A DNA stretch of 52,844 nucleotides, taken from positions 1 through 52,844 of the IMG/VR virus record IMGVR_UViG_3300010371_000010; one strand, written 5' to 3'. The translations under genes were made by a program, and so were the position numbers. Within the stretch, counting starts at the first letter, position 1. Each line of letters begins with the position of its first letter. Positions 37,671-44,655 of this stretch are shown in pieces. Source of the stretch: a virus. Below the pieces are notes generated by a model. The model saw only the letters and a program-made list of their open reading frames with translations, was not told the origin of the DNA and ran no database searches.

Positions 37671-38709
37671 CTCCGTCTACCGTGTCCGGGCCAAGGGCCG
37701 AACCTACTACTACGCATGGAAGGGCAAGGGCGCGCCGCGGCTCTACGCCGAGCCCGGATCGCCCGAGTTCATCCGCGAGCTTGCCGAGGCGCTGGCATCC
37801 AAGAACATGCCGGACCCGAGGCGCTTCGCCTATCTCTGCGTCCTTTGGCGCCAGTCCGATCAGTGGGCCAAGCCTCCCGAGGAAGGCGGCCTAGCCTGGT
37901 CAACCCGGAAGGACTGGAGCCGCTGGCTTGACGAGATCCAGCGCCATTTCGGCGGCCTCAGCATCGCACAGTTCGAGCGCCCAGCCATCGTCAAGGAGAT
38001 CAACGCCTGGCGCAGCCAATGGGCCGACAAGCCCCGCACGGCCGACATGGCGAAGCAAGTGCTCTCCGCCCTGCTCTCCTTCGCCAAGCGCCGAGGCGAA
38101 CTGGCCCAGAACCTTTGCGAGGGCCTTGACAACTTCTATCGCTCCGACCGCTCGGAGATCATCTGGACCGACGCCGATCTCGAAAGAGCCGAACGCGTCG
38201 CTTCACCGGAGGTCATGCAGGCGTTGCGCCTGGCCTGCCTCACCGGCTTACGCCAGCGCGATCTCCTGCGGCTGAGCTGGTCACACATCTCCGCCCTGGC
38301 GATCGACCTGCCGACCGGCAAGAGTGGGGGCAAGCGCACGGCCACTGTCCCGATGTACGAGGAGCTGGCCGACTTCCTCGCCACCATCCCCAAGCGCGCC
38401 ACGACAGTCCTGACCAACACCCGCGGGCGGCCCTGGCAGTCCGGCTTTGGCGCGACCTGGACGAAGACGATGGAGGCCATGGGCGAGACGGTCCTGCACT
38501 TCCACGACGCCAGAGGCACGGCGGCGACCCGGTTCTATCTCGCCGGCTTCGCCCCGCGTGAGGTCGCCGAAATCCTCGGCTGGAAGGAAGACAAGGTCGA
38601 GCGGATCATCAACCGCTACGTCCGCCGAGATGCGCTGCTCAGAGACCGGATCAGGCGCCTGGACGAAGCCCGCGCCGAACGGTCCAAGAACCCGGCCGGA
38701 AAAACTTGA
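37648..38709 (+). CDS. int: Tyrosine-family integrase
   Basis: A 353-residue site-specific recombinase (an ATG at 37630 is an alternative start). The N-terminus has an arm-type or AP2-like basic beta segment (VRAKGRTYYYAWKGKG), followed by the core-binding domain (about residues 80-165). Catalytic residues by motif: Arg in CLTGLRQRDLLRLSW (R202), Lys in the TGKSGGKRT hairpin, H286-x-x-R289 in LHFHDARGTAATR, W312 in ILGWKEDK, and the tyrosine nucleophile in NRYV (Y324). It recombines attP with a host tRNA-Arg gene; attP lies just downstream (38768-38815). Confidence 0.92.
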   Translation: MAVRMDISSVYRVRAKGRTYYYAWKGKGAPRLYAEPGSPEFIRELAEALASKNMPDPRRFAYLCVLWRQSDQWAKPPEEGGLAWSTRKDWSRWLDEIQRHFGGLSIAQFERPAIVKEINAWRSQWADKPRTADMAKQVLSALLSFAKRRGELAQNLCEGLDNFYRSDRSEIIWTDADLERAERVASPEVMQALRLACLTGLRQRDLLRLSWSHISALAIDLPTGKSGGKRTATVPMYEELADFLATIPKRATTVLTNTRGRPWQSGFGATWTKTMEAMGETVLHFHDARGTAATRFYLAGFAPREVAEILGWKEDKVERIINRYVRRDALLRDRIRRLDEARAERSKNPAGKT

Positions 38710-38767
38710 GAAAAACCGGCCGAAAATGAGCACTCTCGAAAGCACCGGAATCCCTTGTGTGGTAAGG

Positions 38768-38815
38768 TGGCGCGCCCTGCAGGACTCGAACCTGCGACCC
38801 TCTGCTTAGAAGGCA
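38768..38815 (-). other. attP: attP core: 3' half of tRNA-Arg(TCT)
   Basis: On the minus strand these bases read as the 3' half of a bacterial tRNA-Arg gene: anticodon arm with TCT, then AGAGGGTCGCAGGTTCGAGT (T-arm) and an acceptor 3' strand ending in CCA. Only the 3' half is present; the 5' half is missing, so this is not a functional tRNA gene. It lies about 60 bases after the integrase stop. Integration into the host tRNA gene would regenerate a complete tRNA with the phage-borne 3' end. Confidence 0.88.
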
Positions 38816-38827
38816 GGCGACAATTCA

Positions 38828-39409
38828 ATGAATACAGTTGCGGTCCAGAAAAACGGCTCCGGGTTCGGCCAAATGGATTCAACGGCTTACGACGGCGGAG
38901 AAAAACCCGGCGTCTACTTCCTGTTCTGGAAACGACGGCTCGTCTACGTCGGCCGCAGCCGCGATCCGGCCAAGCGCATCCAGAAACACCGGATGAATGG
39001 TCGGGCCTTCGACTACGCCCTCACGGTGCCGTGCGAGGCAGGTGACGTGGACTGGATTGAGCGCGCATTGATCAGCGCTCTCAACCCGCCGCAGAACACG
39101 CTGGGTGTCACGTCCCCACGAGAGCTGCCGCCAGAGCCGCCGCAGGTCATGAACGTGATCTATCGAGCGCCGCCCGAGCCGCCGCCGCCAGATCCGCACG
39201 AGATCATCGGCCTTGAGGCGGCAAGGCGGCTGGCGCGGGATCGTGCGCTGCTGCCTGACTTCATGGCCGCGCGGGAAAGCGGAGAGCTTCAGTTCTTCCC
39301 CAAGAACCCCGCCTTCACAGGCCCCGGATCGCGCCAGGTCATGCTCCTCGCCGATCTGCGCGAGTGGATGGAACGGCGACTTCGTGCCCGCATCGGACAC
39401 CGGAAATGA
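38828..39409 (+). CDS. GIY-YIG nuclease-domain protein
   Basis: A 193-residue protein starting just beyond attP. The N-terminus GVYFLFWKRRLVYVGRSRDPAKRI is a GIY-YIG domain (VYF and YVG motifs, conserved Arg), continued by WIERALISALNPPQN with the Glu. A Pro-rich linker (about residues 100-125) leads to a C-terminal domain with a DLREWMERRLRARI helix. After integration this gene would lie at the opposite prophage end from the integrase. It may act in DNA exchange or exclusion. Confidence 0.8.
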   Translation: MNTVAVQKNGSGFGQMDSTAYDGGEKPGVYFLFWKRRLVYVGRSRDPAKRIQKHRMNGRAFDYALTVPCEAGDVDWIERALISALNPPQNTLGVTSPRELPPEPPQVMNVIYRAPPEPPPPDPHEIIGLEAARRLARDRALLPDFMAARESGELQFFPKNPAFTGPGSRQVMLLADLREWMERRLRARIGHRK

Positions 39410-39483
39410 GCGCCAAGGAACGGAAGGCTTCGGAAACGGGCGACGGCACACCTACGGCACAATTCGTTCGGGAGGGGTTCTAG
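39406..39483 (+). CDS. Possible 25-residue peptide
   Basis: A short ATG-started frame that overlaps the GIY-YIG stop as ATGA and ends directly before the next ATG. The product is polar and charged. It includes the ribosome site of the next gene and could be a coupling leader. Confidence 0.35.
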   Translation: MSAKERKASETGDGTPTAQFVREGF

Positions 39484-39900
39484 ATGACCGACTGGTTTGA
39501 AACCAAGTGCTGGAAATGCGGTGAGCCCTACTGCATGACCAAGGAGACGGAGCGTGTGCTTCGTCGGTCGCGCGGGACCTTCTACTGCCCCTTCGGCCAT
39601 GGCGCGGTGTTCGCCGAGGGTCCGTCCGAGGCCGACAAGCTGCGCCAGGAGCGCGACCGGCTCATGCAGAACGCCGCCTACATGGAAGACCTCATCCGGC
39701 GTGAGCGCGACCTTCGGAAAGCCACGGAGCGCCAGGCGAGCGCGTTCAAAGGCGTCGCCACGCGGATCAAGAACCGGGTCCAGCGCGGCGTCTGTCCCTG
39801 CTGCAACCGGACCTTCGCCGACCTTCAGCGGCACATGGCCACGAAGCACGCGGGCTATATCGCCGAGCCCGTTGTTCCAGAGGGCGCGACGGTTCAATGA
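39484..39900 (+). CDS. Zinc-finger protein
   Basis: A 138-residue protein with two metal sites: an N-terminal CWKCGEPYC segment with a later YCPFGHG, and a C-terminal C2H2 finger (CPCCNRTFADLQRHMATKH). The middle is a charged coiled coil (EADKLRQERDRLMQNAAYMEDL). It likely binds DNA or RNA. It is coupled by ATGA to the next gene. Family not recognised. Confidence 0.7.
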   Translation: MTDWFETKCWKCGEPYCMTKETERVLRRSRGTFYCPFGHGAVFAEGPSEADKLRQERDRLMQNAAYMEDLIRRERDLRKATERQASAFKGVATRIKNRVQRGVCPCCNRTFADLQRHMATKHAGYIAEPVVPEGATVQ

Positions 39901-40163
39901 TCGACTTCGAAAACCTTCAGCCCCTTCCCCTGCGGCCCCAGAAGGATGCGCGGGACCGCGAACGGCTGGCCGAGGCCGCACACCGGAAGAAGTGCGCCAA
40001 GCACAAGGGCCGGAACCACTGGCGCAATTGGGAGCGGCGGCAGATGGCGCTTGCCAAGATCGCCGAGGGGAAGGCCAAGACCGCTAAGTGGCTGGCGGAT
40101 CGGCGTCGCCATGTCGATCAGGTCCGGGCGTTTTGGGAGGGGCTTCGCGCCGATCACCCATGA
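39897..40163 (+). CDS. Basic helical protein
   Basis: An 88-residue, very basic, helical protein (RERLAEAAHRKKCAKHKGR, then KTAKWLADRRRHVDQVRAFW). DNA binding is plausible. ATGA overlaps at both ends. No family is recognised. Confidence 0.6.
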   Translation: MIDFENLQPLPLRPQKDARDRERLAEAAHRKKCAKHKGRNHWRNWERRQMALAKIAEGKAKTAKWLADRRRHVDQVRAFWEGLRADHP

Positions 40164-40396
40164 GCGCGCTCCGCGTCGTGAGAGCATTGGGCTACATCAT
40201 CGATCCGCCGATGCTTGAGCCTGTCCGACGGCTCCGAAAGCACCTAGACCACTGCGCCGTCTATGAGATCGTAGACCGTGGCCTCATGCCCTGGCTCCCG
40301 CGGTTGACGTGGCGGCATGTGTTCGGGCTGCGACGCCTGCCGGATGTAGAAGCAGCGTACCGTTCAAGGGACTTAGCCGCCCGAGGCATCACATGA
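40160..40396 (+). CDS. Small basic protein
   Basis: A 78-residue protein from the ATG at 40160 (ATGA overlap). It is Leu/Arg-rich with HLDHCAVYEIVDRGL in the middle. It is coupled by ATGA to the next gene. No family is recognised. Confidence 0.55.
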   Translation: MSALRVVRALGYIIDPPMLEPVRRLRKHLDHCAVYEIVDRGLMPWLPRLTWRHVFGLRRLPDVEAAYRSRDLAARGIT

Positions 40397-40626
40397 CCAC
40401 GGTAGAATCGGGGTGGCGCAAACTGGACGAGTTGCCTGCCGAGGGCGAAACCGTCGATGGCTTGCTGTCCACGGGCCGGATCGCAGATGCCGAATATTGG
40501 GAGGGGCCTCCGGGTAAGGAGCTGGAGTGGGGCGGCTGGGCCTGGGAAGGAGACCTAGCGACTCTAGGCGACCATTCCGAACTTGTCGCGTGGCGTCCTA
40601 AGCCTACAAACCCTCCCGAGGTATAG
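40393..40626 (+). CDS. DUF551-like small protein
   Basis: A 77-residue protein: GWRKLDELPAEGETVDGLL, WEGDLATL and a terminal VAWRPKP give the same outline (WRxID...PxxG...W.P.P) as the DUF551-like module at 34261-34725. A second copy of such a module in one genome is common in temperate phages. Function unknown. Confidence 0.6.
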   Translation: MTTVESGWRKLDELPAEGETVDGLLSTGRIADAEYWEGPPGKELEWGGWAWEGDLATLGDHSELVAWRPKPTNPPEV

Positions 40627-40627
40627 G

Positions 40628-40819
40628 ATGAGCGAGCGAGAAGACGTGTATGACAGGCTGGAAGCGATGGGGGCGAGCGCCGATCCTGCCGAACGCACAG
40701 TCGCCACCCTATGGAAGGACGTGACCGGCCGCCGCGGCTGGCGGCAAGAGGCCGATACCTTCGCTGACGAGATCAAGCACGAGATTCTAGACACTTGGCT
40801 CAGCATCATCAGGCAATGA
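40628..40819 (+). CDS. Small acidic helical protein
   Basis: A 63-residue protein with a GAGG ribosome site. Charged and helical (DVYDRLEAMGASADPAE, then ADTFADEIKHEILDTWLSII). Its stop overlaps the next ATG as ATGA. No family is recognised. Confidence 0.58.
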   Translation: MSEREDVYDRLEAMGASADPAERTVATLWKDVTGRRGWRQEADTFADEIKHEILDTWLSIIRQ

Positions 40820-40983
40820 CCCGTCCCCCCAACGAACTCCCCATGGGGGTAACCCCAGGCCATGGACAGAGGTATAGTGCTGGGCTGGGTGGGTATGCTT
40901 GGGACAACCGGGAGGGTGAAATGCAGAAGCCGGGAGCGAACCCCCGGCTCTGCGTCCGCAAGCCTAAGCCGGCGGAGGGGTGA
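40816..40983 (+). CDS. Doubtful 55-codon frame overlapping a structured region
   Basis: It starts with the ATGA overlap typical of this operon, but the second half is read through strong inverted repeats at 40897-40963, and the product is Gly/Pro-rich with little regularity. A 35-codon frame (40983-41090) follows with a TGATG join. Either both are short real genes or the region is an RNA element entered by chance starts. Confidence 0.35.
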   Translation: MTRPPNELPMGVTPGHGQRYSAGLGGYAWDNREGEMQKPGANPRLCVRKPKPAEG

Positions 40984-41016
40984 TGCTGCGGGCCGGAGTC
41001 CCGATTCTCCACCGGC
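40897..41016 (+). ncRNA. Structured region with two long hairpins at the end of the early operon
   Basis: Hairpin 1: GCTTG...CAAGC closing stem (40897-40901 with 40959-40963), then GCAG/CTGC and GCCGGG/CCCGGC (40923-40934 with 40943-40953). Hairpin 2: GCCGGCGGAG (40968-40977) pairs with CTCCACCGGC (41007-41016) with one mismatch, plus an inner CGGG/CCCG stem. The segment does not fold into a tRNA and matches no riboswitch I can recall. It may be an operon-end structure or a small RNA. Confidence 0.45.
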
Positions 41017-41183
41017 TCTTGTCGCGAGCCCGTCATTGCTTCGGGGCGCATCCGCGGGGGATTAGGTGCGCGACTGTGCGATTTTGTTGATCGTCTGATC
41101 TACACCACCGCAGCACCAAACACACTATCGGAATCCGCCCCCTGGGTCTATATTCAACACATGCCCCGAGAGGCTGCCTCCGG

Positions 41184-41633
41184 ATGACCATAGCTCTAAT
41201 ATTGGCGGCTGCATTAGCGACGCTCCCGCCACCATCGCCAGTTGCGAGAGCATTTGCGGATGGCCTTCGGCTTCATCCAGAGCGCTGGACGATGTCCGAT
41301 GATAATTCGAGCGACACGAACGTCTATCTCAAGAAGCCGTGGCCTGACACATGGATCAACGCCGATGGGAAGCCAGACTGCGCCCTTGGTCAAGTTGAGA
41401 GTCACAATGCATGGCCCATTGATTGCTCGACGGCGCAAGCCGTGGCGGACTCTCGCTATGTGACACCTTTCTATCGCACATGGGTCGCCACTCATCCTCG
41501 CGACATGGCGGCCGTACAGAGACGTGCGGCCGAGCGGGCGCGGCGCGACGCCATTGAGGATGCTGAACGGCTGAAAAAGGAGGCCGCCAGGCCGGACCTC
41601 GCCTCTCGACTTCGAGAGCAATTTGCGCCCTGA
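41184..41633 (+). CDS. Exported protein of unknown function
   Basis: A 149-residue protein with a Sec-type signal sequence (about residues 1-25: TIALILAAALATLPPPSPVARA). The mature part has a Trp/Asp-rich region (RWTMSDDNSSDTNVYLKKPW), two Cys (CALG, DCST) that may pair, and a long charged C-terminal helix (RRAAERARRDAIEDAERLKKE). It is the last rightward gene, convergent with the lysis module, after a gap with an AT-rich TATATT element that might be a promoter. As an exported late-positioned gene it may act on the envelope or serve lysogenic conversion. Confidence 0.62.
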   Translation: MTIALILAAALATLPPPSPVARAFADGLRLHPERWTMSDDNSSDTNVYLKKPWPDTWINADGKPDCALGQVESHNAWPIDCSTAQAVADSRYVTPFYRTWVATHPRDMAAVQRRAAERARRDAIEDAERLKKEAARPDLASRLREQFAP

Positions 41634-41637
41634 ACGC

Positions 41638-41669
41638 AAAAAAGCCCGACCGCATCTCTGCAGCCGGGC
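41638..41669 (-). terminator. Rho-independent terminator of the leftward lysis transcript
   Basis: On the minus strand a 7-bp stem (GCCCGGC / GTCGGGC, one G-T pair) with a 12-base loop is followed immediately by TTTTTT. It lies after the last leftward gene (41712) and just beyond the stop of the convergent rightward gene. Confidence 0.85.
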
Positions 41670-41711
41670 CCAAGTCTAGGGAGGAGCGCCATAACCCCGG
41701 CGCGGGGGGAG

Positions 41712-42170
41712 TCAGGGGATCTTGCACTCCAGCGGCCCGATCCGGTTCCGATAGACCGCCGTCCAGTCCGCCAGCATCTCGGCTTGGGCTTGGGCGAGGG
41801 TGATCGCGCCAGAGCAGACAAGACGCTTTTCGAGGGTTTCGGTTCGGTCCTTCGCGTGGGCACCGCACGGCCCCTTCCACGGCTGCGGCCAGAGGTTCTG
41901 AGGGCTTGTCGGATCGCCGCCCAACTCGAGCGGCAAAAAGTGGTCCTCTTCCCAGGCACGCGGACTGCCTGATAGCCCTCGCTCCGCCATCTGATGGCTC
42001 TTGAGCTTTCGGGTGTAGGACACTGGAGGCCGGACGGTAGAGGTCCAACCATCCTTGCATATCGTGTCGGCGATGTTGTCCTGGGTGACGGCGGGATTGC
42101 GGACGCCCGGCGTCAAGGATGGATCGGGGAGCGGCGAGGCCAGCGCGGCGGCGATGAGGAGCGCGATCAC
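41712..42170 (-). CDS. Exported HNH-like protein in the lysis module
   Basis: A 152-residue protein; the GTG at 42170 overlaps the outer spanin stop as GTGA. A short signal sequence is at residues 1-13 (IALLIAAALASPLP). The motif WEEDHFLPLELGGDPTSPQNLWP (read as EEDHFLPLELGG and PQNLWPQPW) is HNH-like: His in EEDH, Asn in the NLWP segment. The end is VCSGAITLAQAQAEMLADW with a Cys. It would act in the periplasm. Such exported HNH-like genes occur among lysis or accessory genes of phages; the substrate is unknown. Confidence 0.65.
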   Translation of the reverse strand: MIALLIAAALASPLPDPSLTPGVRNPAVTQDNIADTICKDGWTSTVRPPVSYTRKLKSHQMAERGLSGSPRAWEEDHFLPLELGGDPTSPQNLWPQPWKGPCGAHAKDRTETLEKRLVCSGAITLAQAQAEMLADWTAVYRNRIGPLECKIP

Positions 42171-42478
42171 TTCGGAGCCCCGGCGCACCCTGACAGCGCC
42201 GCCTTCTGCTCATCGATGACGTTCATCCTCTGGAGCCTTCCGATGAGGAGGAGCTTCACGGCGGCGAGGATATCAGGAGCGGCGTGGAGGGTTTCGGGAT
42301 TGTCGGCATAGACCGGCTCGGGAGGGATCGCGACGGTGCAGTTGACGGGCACGGGCAGGGTTACTGTCTTGACCACCACCTTGGGCTCGGGCGTCGGAGT
42401 CGTGGCGCAGGCTGCTAGTGTAAAGCAGATCGCGATTCCGCTTACACATCGACCGATCGTGTTAAGTCGAGCTTTCAT
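42167..42478 (-). CDS. Rz1-like: Outer-membrane spanin (Rz1-like lipoprotein)
   Basis: A 103-residue lipoprotein: lipobox LAAC with C24, then a Pro/Val-rich linker (TPTPEPKVVVKTVTLPVPV) and a helical C-terminus (APDILAAVKLLLIGRLQRM). Together with an inner spanin it bridges the envelope and fuses the membranes in the last step of lysis. The inner spanin candidate is at 43629-44060; the TnpB gene lies between the two. The short mature domain and Pro-rich region are typical of two-component o-spanins. Confidence 0.72.
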   Translation of the reverse strand: MKARLNTIGRCVSGIAICFTLAACATTPTPEPKVVVKTVTLPVPVNCTVAIPPEPVYADNPETLHAAPDILAAVKLLLIGRLQRMNVIDEQKAALSGCAGAPK

Positions 42479-42537
42479 TTTGCCCTCATTGGCTCGGCGC
42501 GATTGAGTTCAGTGAGTCGGCACGTTAGTATTCCCCG

Positions 42538-43614
42538 GTGTCGGTAATCACCTTCAAGTACCGTCTCAAGGACGCCAGAACCGCCGCTAAGCTCGCGGAA
42601 TATGCGGTGCGATGTAACCAAGTTTGGAACTTCTGCGTTGAGACCCAACGGCGCGCAGAGGCGCGATATCGCGCCGGACTTGCGTCTAGGTGGCCGTCTG
42701 CTTTTGACTTGGCGAAGCTCACTACCGGGAGTTCGGTGCTGCTTGGGCTGCACTCGGACACGGTGAACGCCATTTGCCGACAATTTGTCAGGGCGCGAGA
42801 TCAGCGCAGTCGCTGTCCTAGGTTCCGTGTGAGCTTTGGAGCGCGCCGGTCGCTCGGGTGGCTGCCCTTCATCCCCAGGGCCGTGCAGATCAGTGGCGAT
42901 GAGATCACATATCTCAAGCGCCGCTTCCGTTTCTGGAAGTCCCGCGAAATCGAAGGCGATTTTAGGTGTGGAGTGTTCGTAGAGGACGCGCGCGGACGCT
43001 GGTATGTCGCGTTTCAATGCGAAGTCGCTGACGACTTGCCCCTCGGTAATGGGGCGGTTGGAATCGACCTTGGTTTGAAAAATTTCGCGGCATTGAGCAG
43101 TGGGGAAAAGATTCCCGCGTTCAGGCTCTTTCACCGGCACCATGCGGCGCTCCGCATCGCTCAGCGAGCTAATAAGAAGCGCCGAGTCCGCGCGATCCAC
43201 GCGAAGATCGCTAATGCTCGGCGCCATCACCTCCACGAGCGATCTGCGAAGATCGCCCGCGAAAATCAGCTTATCGTCATCGGTGACGTAAGTTCGTCCA
43301 AACTCGCAAAGACCCGGATGGCAAAGTCCGTCCAAGATGCCGGTTGGGCGACCTTCCGAACTCAGCTCCAATATAAGGCCAGAAGGCGCGGAGCTATATT
43401 CGTGATCGCCGACGAACGATGGACTTCCCGAACGTGTTCGGCTTGCGGGGCCGTTCCCGCAAGCGCCCCTAAAGGTATGGATGCGCTCGGAATGAGATTC
43501 TGGGTCTGCGAGGACTGTGGTGCGTCTCATGATCGGGACGTGAATGCAGCTCGCAACATCCTCAGGATCGGGCTGGAGTGCCAGCCTCCCGCAGGGGGAA
43601 TTTCCGTCCACTGA
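42538..43614 (+). CDS. tnpB: TnpB-family RNA-guided nuclease (rearranged RuvC site)
   Basis: A 358-residue protein of the TnpB/OrfB family on the plus strand. First RuvC Asp D177 in VGIDLGLKNF. The zinc ribbon is C300/C303 and C324/C327 (TCSACG, CEDCG), and the third Asp is D334 in HDRDVNAARNIL. The usual Glu in the IVIEDL motif is replaced (LIVIGDVSS, G249), while a Glu (E293) appears in ADERWTSRTC. This pattern corresponds to TnpB groups in which the catalytic Glu has moved to that second position, known from IS607-type TnpB and Fanzor. No TnpA is present. TnpB proteins use an RNA encoded at their 3' end to cut DNA. Confidence 0.88.
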   Translation: MSVITFKYRLKDARTAAKLAEYAVRCNQVWNFCVETQRRAEARYRAGLASRWPSAFDLAKLTTGSSVLLGLHSDTVNAICRQFVRARDQRSRCPRFRVSFGARRSLGWLPFIPRAVQISGDEITYLKRRFRFWKSREIEGDFRCGVFVEDARGRWYVAFQCEVADDLPLGNGAVGIDLGLKNFAALSSGEKIPAFRLFHRHHAALRIAQRANKKRRVRAIHAKIANARRHHLHERSAKIARENQLIVIGDVSSSKLAKTRMAKSVQDAGWATFRTQLQYKARRRGAIFVIADERWTSRTCSACGAVPASAPKGMDALGMRFWVCEDCGASHDRDVNAARNILRIGLECQPPAGGISVH

Positions 43615-43628
43615 GGGCGGAGAAGGCA

Positions 43629-44060
43629 TTAATGCGGCACCGCATGGATCACCGCCAGGGCATCCGAACACAGGTCCGGCCCCATCGGCTTGATGTTCTG
43701 GATGGCGGTGATCTCCTGGTTACGGCCCTGAGCCCGTTTTTCCGCCGCCAGGACGGCCGCTGAGGCTGCTTGGCTCCTGCGCTGGCCCTCGGCTGCCAAA
43801 GCCTGCACAGCGGCCTCCTGAGCGGCCATGGCGCGGCTCTGGGCGGCTTCGTTGGCCCGGCACTGCTTCAGCGATGCGGCGGCGATCTGCCCCCTCGCAT
43901 AGAGGCTGTCGCCCGGCCAGTTCATGGACCAAAGCAGCACATGCCAGTGAAGCAGCGGCGGCGCCCCGAGGGGCCGGCGATCCAGCCACCAGACGGCAGG
44001 CCCGGCGAGGATGATCGCGGCGGCCACCAACGTTCCGAGAAGTCCGAGAAGGGCTTTCAT
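43629..44060 (-). CDS. Rz-like: Inner-membrane spanin (Rz-like)
   Basis: A 143-residue protein; the ATG at 44060 overlaps the upstream stop as TGATG. An N-terminal membrane segment (ALLGLLGTLVAAAIILAGPAV) anchors it in the inner membrane. A long periplasmic Ala/Gln/Glu-rich coiled coil (about residues 65-115) follows, ending in a short Cys-containing tail (GPDLCSDAL). This is the typical i-spanin layout. Its usual o-spanin partner is separated from it by the TnpB gene. Confidence 0.7.
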   Translation of the reverse strand: MKALLGLLGTLVAAAIILAGPAVWWLDRRPLGAPPLLHWHVLLWSMNWPGDSLYARGQIAAASLKQCRANEAAQSRAMAAQEAAVQALAAEGQRRSQAASAAVLAAEKRAQGRNQEITAIQNIKPMGPDLCSDALAVIHAVPH

Positions 44061-44188
44061 CAGTCTCGCTCCCCGGTCATCCGGCGCGTCTGCTTGAGCT
44101 GGTAGTTCATCACAGCCTTGCCGATGAAAAGAACAGCGAAGGCCAGGACGACCAAGGCGACGACGACGACAAAGCCCGTGGGGCTCAT
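44060..44188 (-). CDS. Small membrane protein in the lysis module
   Basis: A 42-residue protein with one membrane segment (GFVVVVALVVLAFAVLFIG) and a basic tail (LKQTRRMTGERD), N-out orientation. A GGAAAA ribosome site precedes the ATG. It is coupled to the inner spanin by TGATG. A holin accessory or antiholin role is conceivable. Confidence 0.6.
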   Translation of the reverse strand: MSPTGFVVVVALVVLAFAVLFIGKAVMNYQLKQTRRMTGERD

Positions 44189-44212
44189 GGCGGTTTTCCT
44201 TCGATGAGGGCT

Positions 44213-44250
44213 GCGGCCCCGCGCCGGGGGGAGGAACAGCGCGGGGCCGC
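44213..44250 (-). terminator. Strong 12-bp stem-loop within the lysis operon
   Basis: GCGGCCCCGCGC (44213-44224) pairs perfectly with GCGCGGGGCCGC (44239-44250) around a 14-base loop, in the 71-base gap between two leftward genes. There is no U-run on the minus-strand side, so it may be an attenuator, an RNA-stability element or a factor-assisted terminator. Confidence 0.5.
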
Positions 44251-44259
44251 TCGGCCGGG

Positions 44260-44598
44260 CTAACCGCCGTTGCCGGCCGGAGGGGGAGCCACAGGCGCGG
44301 GCTGGGCTTCCAGGGCGCGCGTAGCAGCTTCAAGGGTGGTCGCCACGGCCTGGACGGCATGATCCGCCACGTTGGACGCCAGAGGGCCGCCCAGCGGGCC
44401 GAGCGTGGCCGTCAGGTAGGCGTTCGCCGCCATCTCCACGGTGGCCTTGAAGCCTTCGATGCTGGTCTCGACGGCTTCAGCGGCTTGCGGGGTGAGCGGC
44501 TGGCCGATCCGGCGCTTCACGTAAGCGATGGTGTAGCGCGCCCAGTCGCTGATCTGGCCGTGCTCGATCATGTTGAGGGATTGGGATAGGAAAGACAT
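44260..44598 (-). CDS. Unknown helical protein of the lysis module
   Basis: A 112-residue protein with a GGAG ribosome site. The Ala-rich helical middle (AAEAVETSIEGFKATVEMAANAYL) includes a moderately hydrophobic segment (LTATLGPLGGPLASNV). The C-terminus is Pro/Ala-rich. It is not an evident membrane protein. Position suggests lysis timing or a virion-associated small protein; no family is recognised. Confidence 0.55.
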   Translation of the reverse strand: MSFLSQSLNMIEHGQISDWARYTIAYVKRRIGQPLTPQAAEAVETSIEGFKATVEMAANAYLTATLGPLGGPLASNVADHAVQAVATTLEAATRALEAQPAPVAPPPAGNGG

Positions 44599-44655
44599 TG
44601 GCGGTCTCCGGTGGTTTGCCCTGTGCGGGCGGGATTTGCCGCAGGACGCGGCGGA

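Noticed and set aside
38768-38815. A complete tRNA-Arg gene
   Set aside because: Only the anticodon arm, T-arm and acceptor 3' strand are present; the D-arm and 5' acceptor half are missing.
38755-39045. A plus-strand open frame encoding ARPAGLEPATLCLEG and similar residues
   Set aside because: It is a chance frame through the tRNA-Arg 3' half of attP, read on the wrong strand; this peptide is a well-known misannotation beside tRNA genes.
40897-41016. Cobalamin or similar riboswitch, or a tRNA
   Set aside because: The segment has strong hairpins and some superficially similar words, but it lacks the conserved core of cobalamin riboswitches and does not form a cloverleaf on either strand.
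42538-43614. Complete IS200/IS605 or IS607 insertion sequence
   Set aside because: No tnpA-type gene is present, and I could not identify defined element ends around tnpB.
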